DNA of 27,384 nt from assembly GCA_015680685.1 (NCBI GenBank), contig MNCI01027496.1, positions 1,019,397 through 1,046,780 on the forward strand, in the 5' to 3' direction. Origin of the DNA: Gnetum montanum (Eukaryota > Streptophyta > Gnetopsida > Gnetales > Gnetaceae). The notes beneath the pieces are model-generated. The model searched no databases. It was not told the DNA's origin and saw nothing but the letters and a program-made list of their open reading frames with translations. Positions 1 to 9,290 of the stretch are shown here, piece by piece. Within the stretch, counting starts at the first letter, position 1; every line of letters starts with the position of its first letter. A program made the position numbers and the translations under genes.

Positions 1-35
1 TATGGTTGAGTGTAGAGGTGCCTCGCCAGTCATCA
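1..35 (+). repeat. 3' end of the 5' LTR of element A (partial)
   Basis: The first 35 bases match the last part of the LTRs ending at 6146 and 26754: the shared segment starts TATGGTTGAGTGTAG and ends in CATCA. One spacer base and the primer-binding site follow. Most of this LTR lies before the window. Confidence 0.85.
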
Positions 36-36
36 T

Positions 37-55
37 TGGCACCGTTGCCGAGGAC
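37..55 (+). other. Primer-binding site of element A, tRNA-Asp type
   Basis: TGGCACCGTTGCCGAGGAC is close to the complement of the 3' end of plant tRNA-Asp (TGGCGCCGTTGCCGGGGA), the primer typical of Athila and Tat elements. It starts one base after the LTR end. Two positions differ from the tRNA complement within the first 18 bases. Confidence 0.85.
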
Positions 56-350
56 TAAGTTTTTTGTGTGCTAAGTAGAATATAGGAAATCATCCACATC
101 ATTGGGAAGCTTAAACAAACCCTTAGGGTTAATTAAATCAAAAATTATATAACGGTTAATCAGCACACTAAATAAAAAACAATTTCTTCTTCTTCAAACA
201 AGAGCACCTTACCGCCTAGGGATAACACAAGAGACAATTGGCAGACTAGCACACATAATCGTGAATCACCAATTCCTCAAGAGTATCGGGTAGTGTATAC
301 TCATCACAATGAGTACATACCTGCTCCTTTGTGCTCTTGCACAAATAGGC
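56..350 (+). other. Untranslated leader of element A
   Basis: An AT-rich stretch between the primer-binding site and the first gag-frame codons. I see no conserved motif or long reading frame. By position it should hold the packaging signal, but nothing in the sequence shows where. Confidence 0.5.
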
Positions 351-1067
351 ATGACATAGCTATATGCTGAATATGTTGCTAAAGATCACGACACAAGGGA
401 TTACCATCCCATAGTAGCACAACGTCAACAGGACGCATGGCAGGAGAGTTACCACACAACATTGAAGGGAAAAGGCCCTCGTAATGCTTCACCTGTCATA
501 AGAGAAGTTAAGGGTGGTGAACCTATTTCAATAGGTTCTCCACAAGACAATGTTCCCCCTCCTAACAATAGTGAGTATGTGGGGTATCAAAACCTGCACT
601 CTATAATACACAACCTTAGTTCTAATTCCCACGAACACCAATTGTTCACTGAGGGAACACAAGCACAAGATAAGGATGAGCATTCTAATCGTCATCATGA
701 TCAGGACAGGGAACACCGAAGAGAAGGCAAGAGACATCTTCATGGCGATGGCTCTCCTTCTTCTTCCCCTTCATCACATCATTCACCCTCTTCTTCCACA
801 TCAGGGCATAGTCACAAAGAGCATAACGGTGAGGATAAGGGTAAGCAAAATGAGAGACCTCAATGAGAGAGTCAAGAGAGAGGATGAGGGCATTCAAGAA
901 AGTCAAGGCAAAGAAGGAAAAGTACGGAACCACGTAGGCATCATAGACATCATGAGAGAGATGATCATGACAAACCCCTACTAGCCACCTGAAGTATCTT
1001 AGATACTACAAAGGCTGTGAGAATACCTACAAGGAACCAAAAAGATAGTTGGATCAAGAGACTAGAC
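351..1067 (+). pseudogene. Ser/His/Arg-rich N-terminal extension of gag, element A
   Basis: This segment is in the same frame as the gag core that follows. An ATG at 351 could start it, but a stop lies two codons later, and the first long open piece is 462-866. The peptide is strongly biased: acidic and His-rich, then a Ser/His/Pro run (about 750-810), then Arg/His/Asp-rich after 866. Elements B (about 11340-11640) and C (about 25280-25460, minus strand) carry similarly biased tracts at the same place, so it is a family trait. Stops at 864-866 and two further sites break it. I recognise no domain; a disordered RNA-binding tail is only an inference from composition. Confidence 0.55.
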
Positions 1068-2651
1068 ATGAATAATATCCCACGATTCGAAGGGGGGTAC
1101 AATGCTAATCTGCAAAACCACTTACAGGCATTCCACGATGCCTATGCCTTGTAGAATATTGAAAACAAGTGGTAGAAGTTAAAGTTGTTTCCTAGGACAC
1201 TCATAAAAGAAGCAGAGAGTTGGTACCGGTCTTTAGAATCAGAAACCATGAGGAGGTGGAGTATGATGTTAGAATTGTTTAACAATAAATACCAAACGTA
1301 CTCCAGAATGTTCAACTTGTGTAAGTAGATCCAAGGATGGAAGCAGGGTAATCATGAACCCTTGGATGCTGCCATGGGCTGATATTATGCATTGCTACAT
1401 CATTGCCTGGACCATGATTATGCGCAACAAGATCAACTTCGCTACCTCATAGATGGGATAAGACACGAAACTAGGAGAACCCTTGGAACATATGCCCAAG
1501 GGAGATTATCTGAACTTAGGTCCCATGAAATTCATCGATTATTGGAGCAAGTCACTAAAGAAGAAGGGGAGCTATGGAAAAGAGAGAGCACAGAAGAATA
1601 TAACTGTGATCCTCCCCTCTAAAAGAAGGAAGTAAGATTCTATGAGGAAGAGGATGATTCACCACTCGAAGAGTTGGTGAATAGAAAAACCTTGCCTTTT
1701 CAAAAGCTAACAATGGAAGTATCGGCTAAGGTAGATGAAATATGGAGCTCCTTAGATAGCAAAATTGAAACTATCCTAAAAATTGTAGAGGAGTCTAAGA
1801 AGGAACGAAGCAATGACCATGGTAAGAAAAAGCAGAGAGATTCAGGTCATGCACGTGACAAAGGTAAGGGAAAAATGAATATTGTCGATGAGGTTGTGGA
1901 TTCAGACACAAATAATTATGGTGGATGTGAGATCTGCCAATATGACCATCCTAAGGGATGTTGCCCAATAATCTCACATCTACAAGAGTCTGGGATGTAT
2001 GCACTCAACCCAAGACTTAACAGATGGTAGGCACCTCAAAGCTTATCTTATCCCCAAGGTAACCCAAGGCAGTTCCACCAACCGTTAACATATTATCCAA
2101 GTGGAACTCCACCACAACCTATCAGGCAACATCAGCAGTGGCAACACCCATAGTCATGGGGGATGCCACCACCTAGATAACAATACCCTTACCGGCAACC
2201 AGATCCATATGGCTATTACGTGTAGCAGCCAGTTTCTCCGAGTGACTCCATGGGTCATGCAACCCCACAACATCACTACCAAGTTTGGGAGTATTTTAGG
2301 ACTCCTTCTCCTATAGAAGACACACCACACGCATACCATCCTCAGAATCCATCTGCCACTCATGCGTCGATAATTCCACTACCACCCACTCCAACAATGC
2401 AAGGGGAACTCCCAACTCAACCGCAGCAACGTAATGCTATGAGAGCTGTAAACCTTCAAACCACTGCTGGTTCTGACAACCACAAGAAGAGAAGACCTTT
2501 CTTCAAAACCAAAAGCCTAAACAAGCTCTCACAACCACAAGAGGTTGAGTCAGTGCACACACCTCCAACACATAACGCTTCGGAGCTCCCTTCAAACCAA
2601 CAACAGGGCTTAATGCATACGGTTATGTTGACACATACTGTTACCAACTAG
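1068..2651 (+). pseudogene. gag, element A (capsid region, compact zinc knuckle, Pro/Gln-rich tail)
   Basis: Gag forms the capsid that packages element RNA. From 1068 the frame reads LDMNNIPRFEGGYNANLQ, then KLKLFPRTLIKEAESWY and a segment ending MMLELFNNKYQTYS, the usual layout of plant retrotransposon gag. A Lys-rich stretch (about 1800-1880) leads to CEICQYDHPKGC near 1926-1961, which looks like a short zinc knuckle. The remainder to 2651 is rich in Pro, Gln and Tyr. The frame is the same throughout, but it is broken by about a dozen stops (among them 1620-1622, 2028-2030 and 2649-2651). Several replace Gln seen in element C. The same three parts recur in B and C. Confidence 0.8.
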
Positions 2652-3330
2652 ATCAAGGTGGGAAACCTTCCCAGGAAACTCTCTAACCCTGGAAGTCCCT
2701 TAATCTACCTCCAAGTCACTGGGAACGAACCACATAAGGCTCTTCTTGACTCAAGTTCTGGAGTCAACTTAATCTCATGAGAAATGTATAAAGCCTAAAA
2801 CCTACCTCCACTCGAGAAGAGCAATATTCAACTAGAGCTGGCTGACCAGTCCATCACCGTTCCCTTAGGATTGGTGGAGGACATCGTTACAACTATGTGT
2901 GATTGGTCATACCCAGCTAATTTCCTATTGATAGAAGTCAACAGTAACAAAGGGAACTTCCCAATTATAATGGGGAGGGCACGGCTCAACATCATCAATG
3001 CGTGCCTAGGGATCCATGATCTTTCCTTGGAAATATCTAAGGAAAACATTTATGAAAATATTGAGAAGAAGAAAGTTTTGTGCATCACATATAGTGACTC
3101 AGAGGGTGATGACATGGAGGAATGCTCAGCATTTCCTACATGCAACTGGTGTGCCCAAGAAACACAAATACAACGGTCCCTGTATGTAGAAACCACACAA
3201 TAAGAGAACACCCAGTGGTTGACAGCTGATCAAGAAAGCAGCCCACCAACATGCATGGAATGAACTGGGGGAACAACTCACGTCCACAACAAAGGCATAG
3301 ATACATTGGAGTATGAGCGTTGCCGACTTC
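2652..3330 (+). pseudogene. Aspartic protease region, element A, followed by a pol deletion junction
   Basis: Retroviral-type protease that would cut the gag-pol polyprotein. The frame continues from gag: PLIYLQVTGNEPHKALLDSS with the catalytic-loop region ALLDSSSGVNLIS, then QLELADQSITVPLGLVEDIV, then FPIIMGRARLNIINACLGI, the flap and C-terminal part typical of plant Ty3/gypsy proteases. The usual D-[ST]-G or DLGAS motif reads DSSSG, so the glycine after Asp is changed. Two stops fall just after the motif. Element C has the same region at 23065-23560. Past about 3200 the sequence still follows C's protease-RT linker (TQWLTAD against TQWLIAD), but no RT follows; the junction to 3' sequence lies near 3330-3400. 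Confidence 0.75.
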
Positions 3331-3584
3331 CACCCCTTAACTTAAAAACATCAATCAGGAGAAGTTGGACACTTCTAAGAAATTCAAATAGGCATTCATT
3401 ATTTCAAATCTCTTCCTTTCCATTCAGTCATGGGGGAGATGGTCACCTATGCTGATCATTCAAGGCCCTCAGTTCTTTTTAGTTTTTTTTTTACACATTT
3501 TTGTTTTACATATTTTTGTTTTACAAATTTCTTTAACTTTTCTTATTTTTGTTTTACAACATCGTTATACTTTTTCATTTCTTT

Positions 3585-3599
3585 TGTGTGTGTGTGTGT
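3585..3599 (+). repeat. (TG)n microsatellite
   Basis: About seven TG units in the T-rich part of element A's 3' region. Confidence 0.9.
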
Positions 3600-4064
3600 T
3601 ATCCATCTTGTCAAGTTTATCATTTAATAAGTGTTCTTCATGATGGTATGAACTGTTTTCCTATTGATTGCTAATGTTTAGTTTTTACCTTTAAGTTATG
3701 ATGTTGATACTAAGGTATGTTTCTTTTGATATGGTAGGAAATGAGTCCACTTCATCCATACATCCACTAGTTCTATGGTTTCTATTGGCTTGGAACTGTA
3801 CAGTCCCTTTCTAAATAAGAACTATAACAAATTGGTGACTGGCCATTTCTCAAACTAAGGAAGGACTCGAGGATTGAAAAGGGTGTAACTTCAAGGAAAC
3901 TTGATGCATTTGTGTTGGCCATTCTCTTGGGTGCTTGGATGTTTTCTTCTTGAGTTTTTCTTCTCATTCCGACATTGCTCCATTATCGGGAAGCTGAGTA
4001 AATAAAAATAATAAGTCTTTTCATGGTGTGGTTCTCACGCATAAACACATATAAAAAATAGTGA

Positions 4065-4135
4065 GAATTCAAAGCACACCCCTTAGACGAAATAATCATT
4101 TGGGCTACAAGCACTAGTTATGGAAATAAAATAAA
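4065..4135 (+). other. Highly conserved non-coding block, element A copy
   Basis: The stretch containing AGCACACCCCTTAG and GGGCTACAAGCACTAGTTAT is nearly unchanged in element C (19195-19255, opposite strand), while flanking sequence is much more diverged. No reading frame explains this. It is followed by a pyrimidine-rich tract (about 4150-4195). Its role is unknown. Confidence 0.6.
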
Positions 4136-5119
4136 CATGTTCCCTCTAACTAAGGCCCTTCTCCCTTCCCATTCTCTCCTCCTTTATTTCGTCAGAATGG
4201 TGGTGGCTCTTTGAGGGATGCATTCTTGTTACTTCAAGTGGATGGATTAGCCAAATGCATTGATGCAAATTCACTAGATGTGGGTTGTTGAGGCTGGACT
4301 TGGAATGGGATCTACTAAGTCACATTACTCATTAACTACACAAGGGACTGTACATCACCTTGTTCTTGAGATTCCATTCCATTCTCTTCTTTCCATCATT
4401 CTTCCTCCATTGTTCACCTCATTGCCGGTTGTATCATTATTGTATATCTTAGTGGATGCATTGTTTTCTTTTTGGTAAATTCTTGTGGTTAAGACTTTAA
4501 CTCTTATTCCAAATGACATTCTTAGAGCCTACGGACTCTTTGAATGTGAGTTTGTTAAGGCATTAAGGGCATGAGCCTACTTTGGGGAGGACCCACTGGC
4601 ATTCCTATTTGGTACACCAATTAAATTCTTTCCCTTAACATTTTTTCAATCCACTCTATTTTGTTCATTTCCATCTTGACATCCATTTCATCGACGTTAT
4701 AGTTGTCTCTTTTTCTCCATCTTTCTTATTCTTTTTCTTTCTCCATTCTATCACTATTGGAGGTTATCTCTTAGTCACGGGGGTCCTAACCCAATTTTTT
4801 CGATTTTCTCCTAAACCCTACACCTTCGGTAGTCACCACCATTATATCTCTAGACCTGTATCAGCCATACCACAACTCAGCCAATGGACCTTTCACCGAA
4901 GCAAGGTATCAACTGCATTGTGATTCATTTACCCTTGCTAATATAAGACTGTGTTGTGTGTGCATATGGCAAGCATGTAACCATGGATTTGATCTAGAGG
5001 GAACACTTGGAATGGAACAATGCTAAAAGCAGCTATGCAAGGAGCATGATCGATGGCATGCTTACGAATAGACAACAAAAGATGCAATCTTTACGTTGGC
5101 AGCAACAAAACTTCTTTTC

Positions 5120-5140
5120 CCCTCTCTCTCTCTCTTTCTC
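5120..5140 (+). repeat. (CT)n microsatellite
   Basis: A run of CT dinucleotides with one interruption, in the non-coding region of element A. Confidence 0.85.
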
Positions 5141-5330
5141 AACTGCCAATTAAGGCCTGATGTCAAATGTATAAATTTTTCACTCTTGTTGTCATGAACA
5201 CTAGTTTTTTCATGTTCTGTAATGATGATCCGTTCACATGTCATCCAATTCACCATTAGTTTCATTCAAGTAAATAATCCCATACCTTCCCAATATTCTG
5301 TAAGGAACTCAAGGACGAGTTTTTATTCAG

Positions 5331-5344
5331 TCATGGGGGGTACA
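5331..5344 (+). other. Polypurine tract of element A
   Basis: TCATGGGGGGTACA lies directly before the 3' LTR, which begins TGATATCG at 5345. The upstream words AACTCAAGGACGAGTTTTTA resemble the sequence before the 3' LTR of many plant Ty3/gypsy elements. Element C has an aligned tract at 14899-14912 on the other strand. Confidence 0.7.
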
Positions 5345-6146
5345 TGATATCGCGGCCCATGCAATATCGCATCCCCCGTGATATCGCGTACACGATATTG
5401 CAATGCGTCGCCAAATCTATAAATAAGAGGCAGCTCTCCATTTTTTCTCAGTTTAGCCCTAGACAGTAGCAAAACTCTGGTAATTTTACCTCTCCAGAGA
5501 TAGAATGATTTCCATGTGCCCGTAGTAGGAGCTCCAAAGTGAACGGATCTTTATTCGAGCAAATATTATACCTGAACACACGTTTGTGTATGTAAATAAA
5601 GACAAACTTCTTGGATAAACCTTGCAGTGCATGGACTAAGCTAAATAGGACTTTATTTATTGTTATTTATTGTTCATCATTTAAATGCTTTATTATTCAA
5701 TTAAATCTCTCTCAACCCTTCTCCCATAGTTAAGTGCATTCAGTATGACCACTTCGAGCACGTGCGTTATGCTTGGTAATCCCAGTAATGACTAGCATTT
5801 GGTAATCAAGGTTGCATTGGTTTAGGGTGTGAACAGTAAGTGGGAATGGATGCTGATGCTAGGTTAATTAAGGCTTAGTTAGTTAGTTAAAGTTAGTTAA
5901 TTAGCCTCTTCACCCTTTACCTCATTAGCATAGGAGATAAAACATAAAAACTATAAAAATCACATACCTCTGACTTACTTAACCGTACAACCGTGACAAA
6001 TACAAGTAAGTCTGGGAAGACAATGATTGATTAACCTTAAGTGTTCCATGAGGCATATAGGCACTTAGTCTGCAGAGTTCGACCGGATCGAGCGTGTAAC
6101 GCTCGTATTTGTATGGTTGAGTGTAGGGGTACCTCACCACTCATCA
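5345..6146 (+). repeat. 3' LTR of element A (802 bp)
   Basis: It starts TGATATCG after the polypurine tract and ends CCACTCATCA, giving the TG...CA ends of an LTR. A TATA box lies at 5418-5425 (TATAAATA, then AGAGGCAGCT), shared with the element E LTR at 26013. Before the TATA box are several GATATCG-type palindromic words rich in CpG. The last 90 bases match window positions 1-35 and the end of the E LTR. The Helitron reading frame resumes directly after position 6146. Confidence 0.85.
5418..5425 (+). promoter_or_regulatory. LTR TATA box, element A
   Basis: TATAAATA followed by AGAGGCAGCT. The same 18 bases occur in the element E LTR at an equivalent distance from the LTR start, which supports a conserved promoter core. 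Confidence 0.7.
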
Positions 6147-6660
6147 GTCACCCATCAATGAGTTCAACACAATTGGAATGCTTCAAATGTCATTTCCAAC
6201 GTTGTTTTCATGTGAAAAATGTAACTTCCTTACAAGAAGATCTAAGGATGTCATGTTACATGAATATGCTAGATATCTAATTTGATATAAGGATGGATAA
6301 TTTGAATGTCATAAAAGATTCAAGTATCGAACATGAATTTTGTTTAAATTTCTATATAGCATTGCTGTTTTTAAAAATCTATGGACTAATTACATATTGA
6401 TTTTATTTTCAGGTATCACATTTACAACATGATAATGAGACATCATGCATTAAAATCAATGACTGTATTCTTCAAAAAAAATATTATAGAAGCATTGTTA
6501 ATAATTCAAGAATTACATGAAGGACTAAAAAATGCACCATCAAATAGTTTTGTTCATAATTTGATGAGATTTGGAATAACAATACAAGGAACACATCCCT
6601 ACTAGAGAAAATGCAACGCGCAATTATTTGATTTTATAAATGAGTTGGATGAATCAACTA
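6147..6660 (+). pseudogene. Helitron Rep-like N-terminal region (helitron helicase-like domain), decayed
   Basis: Reading from 6151 gives PINEFNTIGMLQMSFPTLFS, then EYARYLI and YKDG with HKRFKY. These follow the Helitron pattern around 'EYARHLMWYxDGRFxxHPRFRY'. After an apparent 89 bp intron the frame continues YHIYNMIMRHHALKS, and further on GITIQGTHPY, then RKCNAQLFDFINELDES, matching the 'GLRGTRxYWxxxxxELxAMIxQLGxPT' region that precedes the Rep catalytic motifs. Those catalytic motifs are absent. Stops occur where Trp is expected (LI*YKDG, HPY*RK). The 5' part of the gene must lie on the far side of element A. Rolling-circle transposition would be its role if intact. Confidence 0.75.
6324..6412 (+). 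other. Probable spliceosomal intron in the Helitron gene
   Basis: The 89 bp segment begins GTATCG and ends TTTTATTTTCAG. Removing it joins ...HKRFK to YHIYNMIMRHHALKS in frame, which restores the Helitron protein pattern; reading through gives stops and unrelated residues. It is T-rich, as plant introns are. GTATC also begins the downstream exon, so a short duplication is an alternative. Confidence 0.5.
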
Positions 6661-7806
6661 TTTTTTAATTCAATAAATGAGTTGGTTACATTGAAGATTA
6701 GAATCGGGGAGTACAAACCATGGGTTGCATCGGCTTTGGCATCATTGCAAAATAGATACAAATGCATAAAGTGTATTGTTATAGATGAAATAAGTTTTAT
6801 AGTTGCAAATTACTTAGCAGCATTAACAGAAGGCTTAAGGAAATATTTTTAGAAAATCGATTAGATAATTTTTTTGGTAGAATAGTGATACTCATTAGTG
6901 ATCTTGCACAACTTCCACCTATGAAAGATGTAATACCATACATATCATCTCATATACATGTGAAGAATTTATGGTTAGCATTCAATCCATTTGTAACCTT
7001 GGATGCAATGTATCGCCAAAGGGGTGATGATCCATGACAACAAAGATTTAGAGAAGTTTTGATAAATATATGAGAAGAAAAGATCAATAATGATGATTAT
7101 GAATTTTTAATCTTGAGAATGGATCTTTCATTGACATCAAATGGGTGAGATGGATTTGAGGATTCTATGCATTTGTTTGATACAAAGGATAAGGTCCATA
7201 TGCATAATGAAAAGGTATTACTAAAGATGCAAAAGCCAATTGCACAGTGAATAGTAGATAAAAACTCAAATGATGTTAAATTTTGGGATGATTTAGGGGG
7301 AGAATTAGATTGAGTAGTGTTCATTTGTGAAGCTGCAAGGGCTATGCTTACTGTTAATTTATGGCCAAAAGAGGAATTAGTTAATGGGGCATTGGGAGTC
7401 ATTAAAAAAATAATTTACAGTCTACATTGTAAATCTCCACAATTACCATTGTATGTTATCATTGAGTTTGGCTCTTACATTGAAGTACTGTATGATCATG
7501 AATATCCTCAACAAGTACCCATTCCACTAGTCATACGTGGAGACTCTCACCTACTATCATTGCGATTAGCATGGGTTTTTAACTATACATAAATCATAGT
7601 GAATAAACTTGGAGAAAGCATATGTAGATGTTGCTAGGAAAGAAATAACAAGTCTTATATTTGTGACACTATCTCGAGTAAAGAGTATTAACAATTTAAA
7701 GATATTCCCTCCAATTTTCAAAGAAACATACATCAAGATATCTAAGGCTTCTCACCTTCAAAGTAGATTCAATGAAGAGCAACACATTAAATCTAATGAA
7801 GAATGA
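6661..7806 (+). pseudogene. Helitron PIF1-type DNA helicase C-terminal part, decayed
   Basis: PIF1-like superfamily 1 helicase, fused to Rep in Helitrons. Visible parts in order: KCIVIDEISFIV (motif II, DE box, about 6769-6804), SDLAQLPPMKDVIPYI (about 6898-6945, motif III with the QLPP core), VTLDAMYRQRGDDP (about 6993-7036), VVFICEAARAMLTVNLWPKE (7313-7372), LVNGALGVIKKI, and near the end FVTLSRVKSINNLKIFPP (7660-7713), the closing motif of these helicases. Motif I (Walker A) is missing, lost with the sequence between Rep and helicase. The pieces lie in more than one frame with several stops. It joins the Rep fragment directly upstream. A stand-alone PIF1 gene is unlikely because the Helitron domain precedes it. 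Confidence 0.8.
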
Positions 7807-8131
7807 TTTTACTATTTTTCTAATAATGTAATTTTACTATTGTGCATGTTTGAACATTTTCCATTATGCATTTTTTCGATTATGCAGTTTAAACATTGAT
7901 CATTTGTGATGCATTGTAACATGTTCTTAATCATTCAATAATGGATTCTATGGCCTTATAAGCTACTTTATTTTTTATTTACATTGTAATGACTTTTTAA
8001 AAATTTAGAAAAAAATCTATAACTTAACAACTTCCTTTCAAAAATTGGATCCAAATGAAGTATAACTATAGATAGAATCCTTTTTATTTGTTATGTTTAA
8101 ATCATCATTGCAAGAGATGACTGATGATCAA
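7807..8131. other. AT-rich spacer after the Helitron remnant
   Basis: I see no gene here. I looked for a Helitron 3' end (short hairpin followed by CTRR) and could not support one. Confidence 0.5.
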
Positions 8132-8604
8132 TAGCTTAGTTATATATTTATAATATATACTTATAATTTGGCTAAGAGAATCTTATTCATTAACAAGTAA
8201 TAAATTATTTAAGTAAATAATTTCATGACTTCTGGATAAAGATTAAGATTCGTGTATCAAATTTTTCGTAACGACAGTTTTAAAAGAAAATTTCTAGCAG
8301 TTTTTGTATGTTGTCACTTTCGGTTGAATTTTTTTTTTTTTTTATGGATGCTATAATAAATGATGCAAATTTGGCCAAGAGTGAGAACATACAAAAACTA
8401 ATGCAATTTTTTTTTAACTCGTCACAAAAAATTTGATACATAAATCTTGTTCTCCGTCCAAAAGTCATGCAAATTTTAATCCTTAAATCTTGTTCTTCAT
8501 CTAGAAGTTGTGAAATTATTTACTTAAATAATTTATTACTTGTTAATGAATAAGATTCTCTCTAACAAATTATAGGTATATATTATAAATATATAACTAA
8601 GCTA
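8132..8604. mobile_element. Foldback MITE with very long inverted arms
   Basis: The left end starts TAGCTTAGTTATATATTTAT and the right end is its inverted copy, finishing ATATAACTAAGCTA at 8604. About 92 bp of terminal inverted repeat are nearly identical, and similarity continues inward almost to the centre, so the element can fold into one long hairpin. The right arm carries a 40-45 bp duplicated segment (about 8415-8510) that the left arm has once. The outermost TA on each side could be a TA target duplication; no longer one is clear. It has no coding capacity. The superfamily is undecided. Confidence 0.75.
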
Positions 8605-9290
8605 GTTATAAATATCAACTATAAGGTTGTACACTTAAGGAGACATCATTGTAATTATAGAGATTTTCATTTCCATGTTGTTTTTGGTGTTATATACTCA
8701 ATGTCAAGCTAATCATGTATCCTAAATGTTATTTTGCTTATTATCAATGTTATTTTTAGCATTGAACACCCCTCCTACCCTCAAAAAAATTCATAGTTAT
8801 TCATTCATTTTTTCAATATTGGAAGAAATTATTTTGAATGAACTATGTTCTAAGCCCTCAAGATCTAATGAACTAATTCAATTTTAGTTATTGTTTGGAA
8901 TTTGTAGGAGTAGGAAGTAGGGAAAAAGGAAATGTTAAAATTTGAAACATTTTTAGGAAGAAGTGTTACATTAAAAAAATATTAATAATGAGCAAAGAAA
9001 ATTTAGAGTACATCACATGCTTGATACTTAGTACATAACATAAAAATATAAAAATATTTCTAATTTTAGAATTATCTACTAAGGTGTATAACCTTACAAT
9101 TAATACTTTGAAAAAATTAGTGAAAACATTAATGTTTAAGAGGGAGGAAGCTCTAGTCCTAACAACATTTACCTCAATTTTCAACATCCATTCTTAAACT
9201 TAAAAATAACAAAAGGATTAAAGATAGAGAGTTGTGCCTTAATACCAATATTTATATAAAAGCAAGATTTACAAAAAAATTGAGGGAGAG
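8605..9290. other. AT-rich spacer without recognisable genes
   Basis: I see only short chance reading frames with low-complexity composition, and no conserved motif. Confidence 0.5.

Larger units (their letters stand above)
3400..5344 (+). other. Long 3' non-coding region of element A
   Basis: This stretch has no credible gene. It is colinear with the minus-strand region of element C after integrase: 3420-3570 matches about 19985-19850, 4065-4180 matches about 19255-19140, 4190-4620 matches about 19120-18640, 4750-4800 matches 18275-18225, and 5280-5344 matches 14960-14899. It includes a T-rich run with a repeated 15 bp unit (3488-3560), simple repeats and three G-run motifs. It lacks the additional gene that C carries between the last two matched blocks. 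Confidence 0.7.
1..6146 (+). mobile_element. Element A: Athila/Tat-type Ty3/gypsy retrotransposon lacking RT, RNase H and integrase
   Basis: An LTR retrotransposon whose 5' LTR is cut by the window edge. In order: LTR end (1-35), tRNA-Asp-type primer-binding site (37-55), leader, a low-complexity N-terminal segment, gag, protease, a 1.9 kb non-coding region, polypurine tract and complete 3' LTR (5345-6146). After the protease the sequence passes within about 100 bp into the block that follows integrase in element C, so the whole RT-RNase H-integrase part is missing. Branch assignment rests on the primer-binding site and on similarity to element C, whose RT and integrase are readable. It lies inside a Helitron gene. 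A deletion derivative or a gag-only non-autonomous lineage would both fit. Confidence 0.85.

Noticed and set aside
2871-3203. Independent small gene
   Set aside because: It is the second half of the protease region of element A, opened by a start codon after internal stops.
7807-8131. Helitron 3' terminus
   Set aside because: No hairpin followed by a CTRR end could be identified with confidence.
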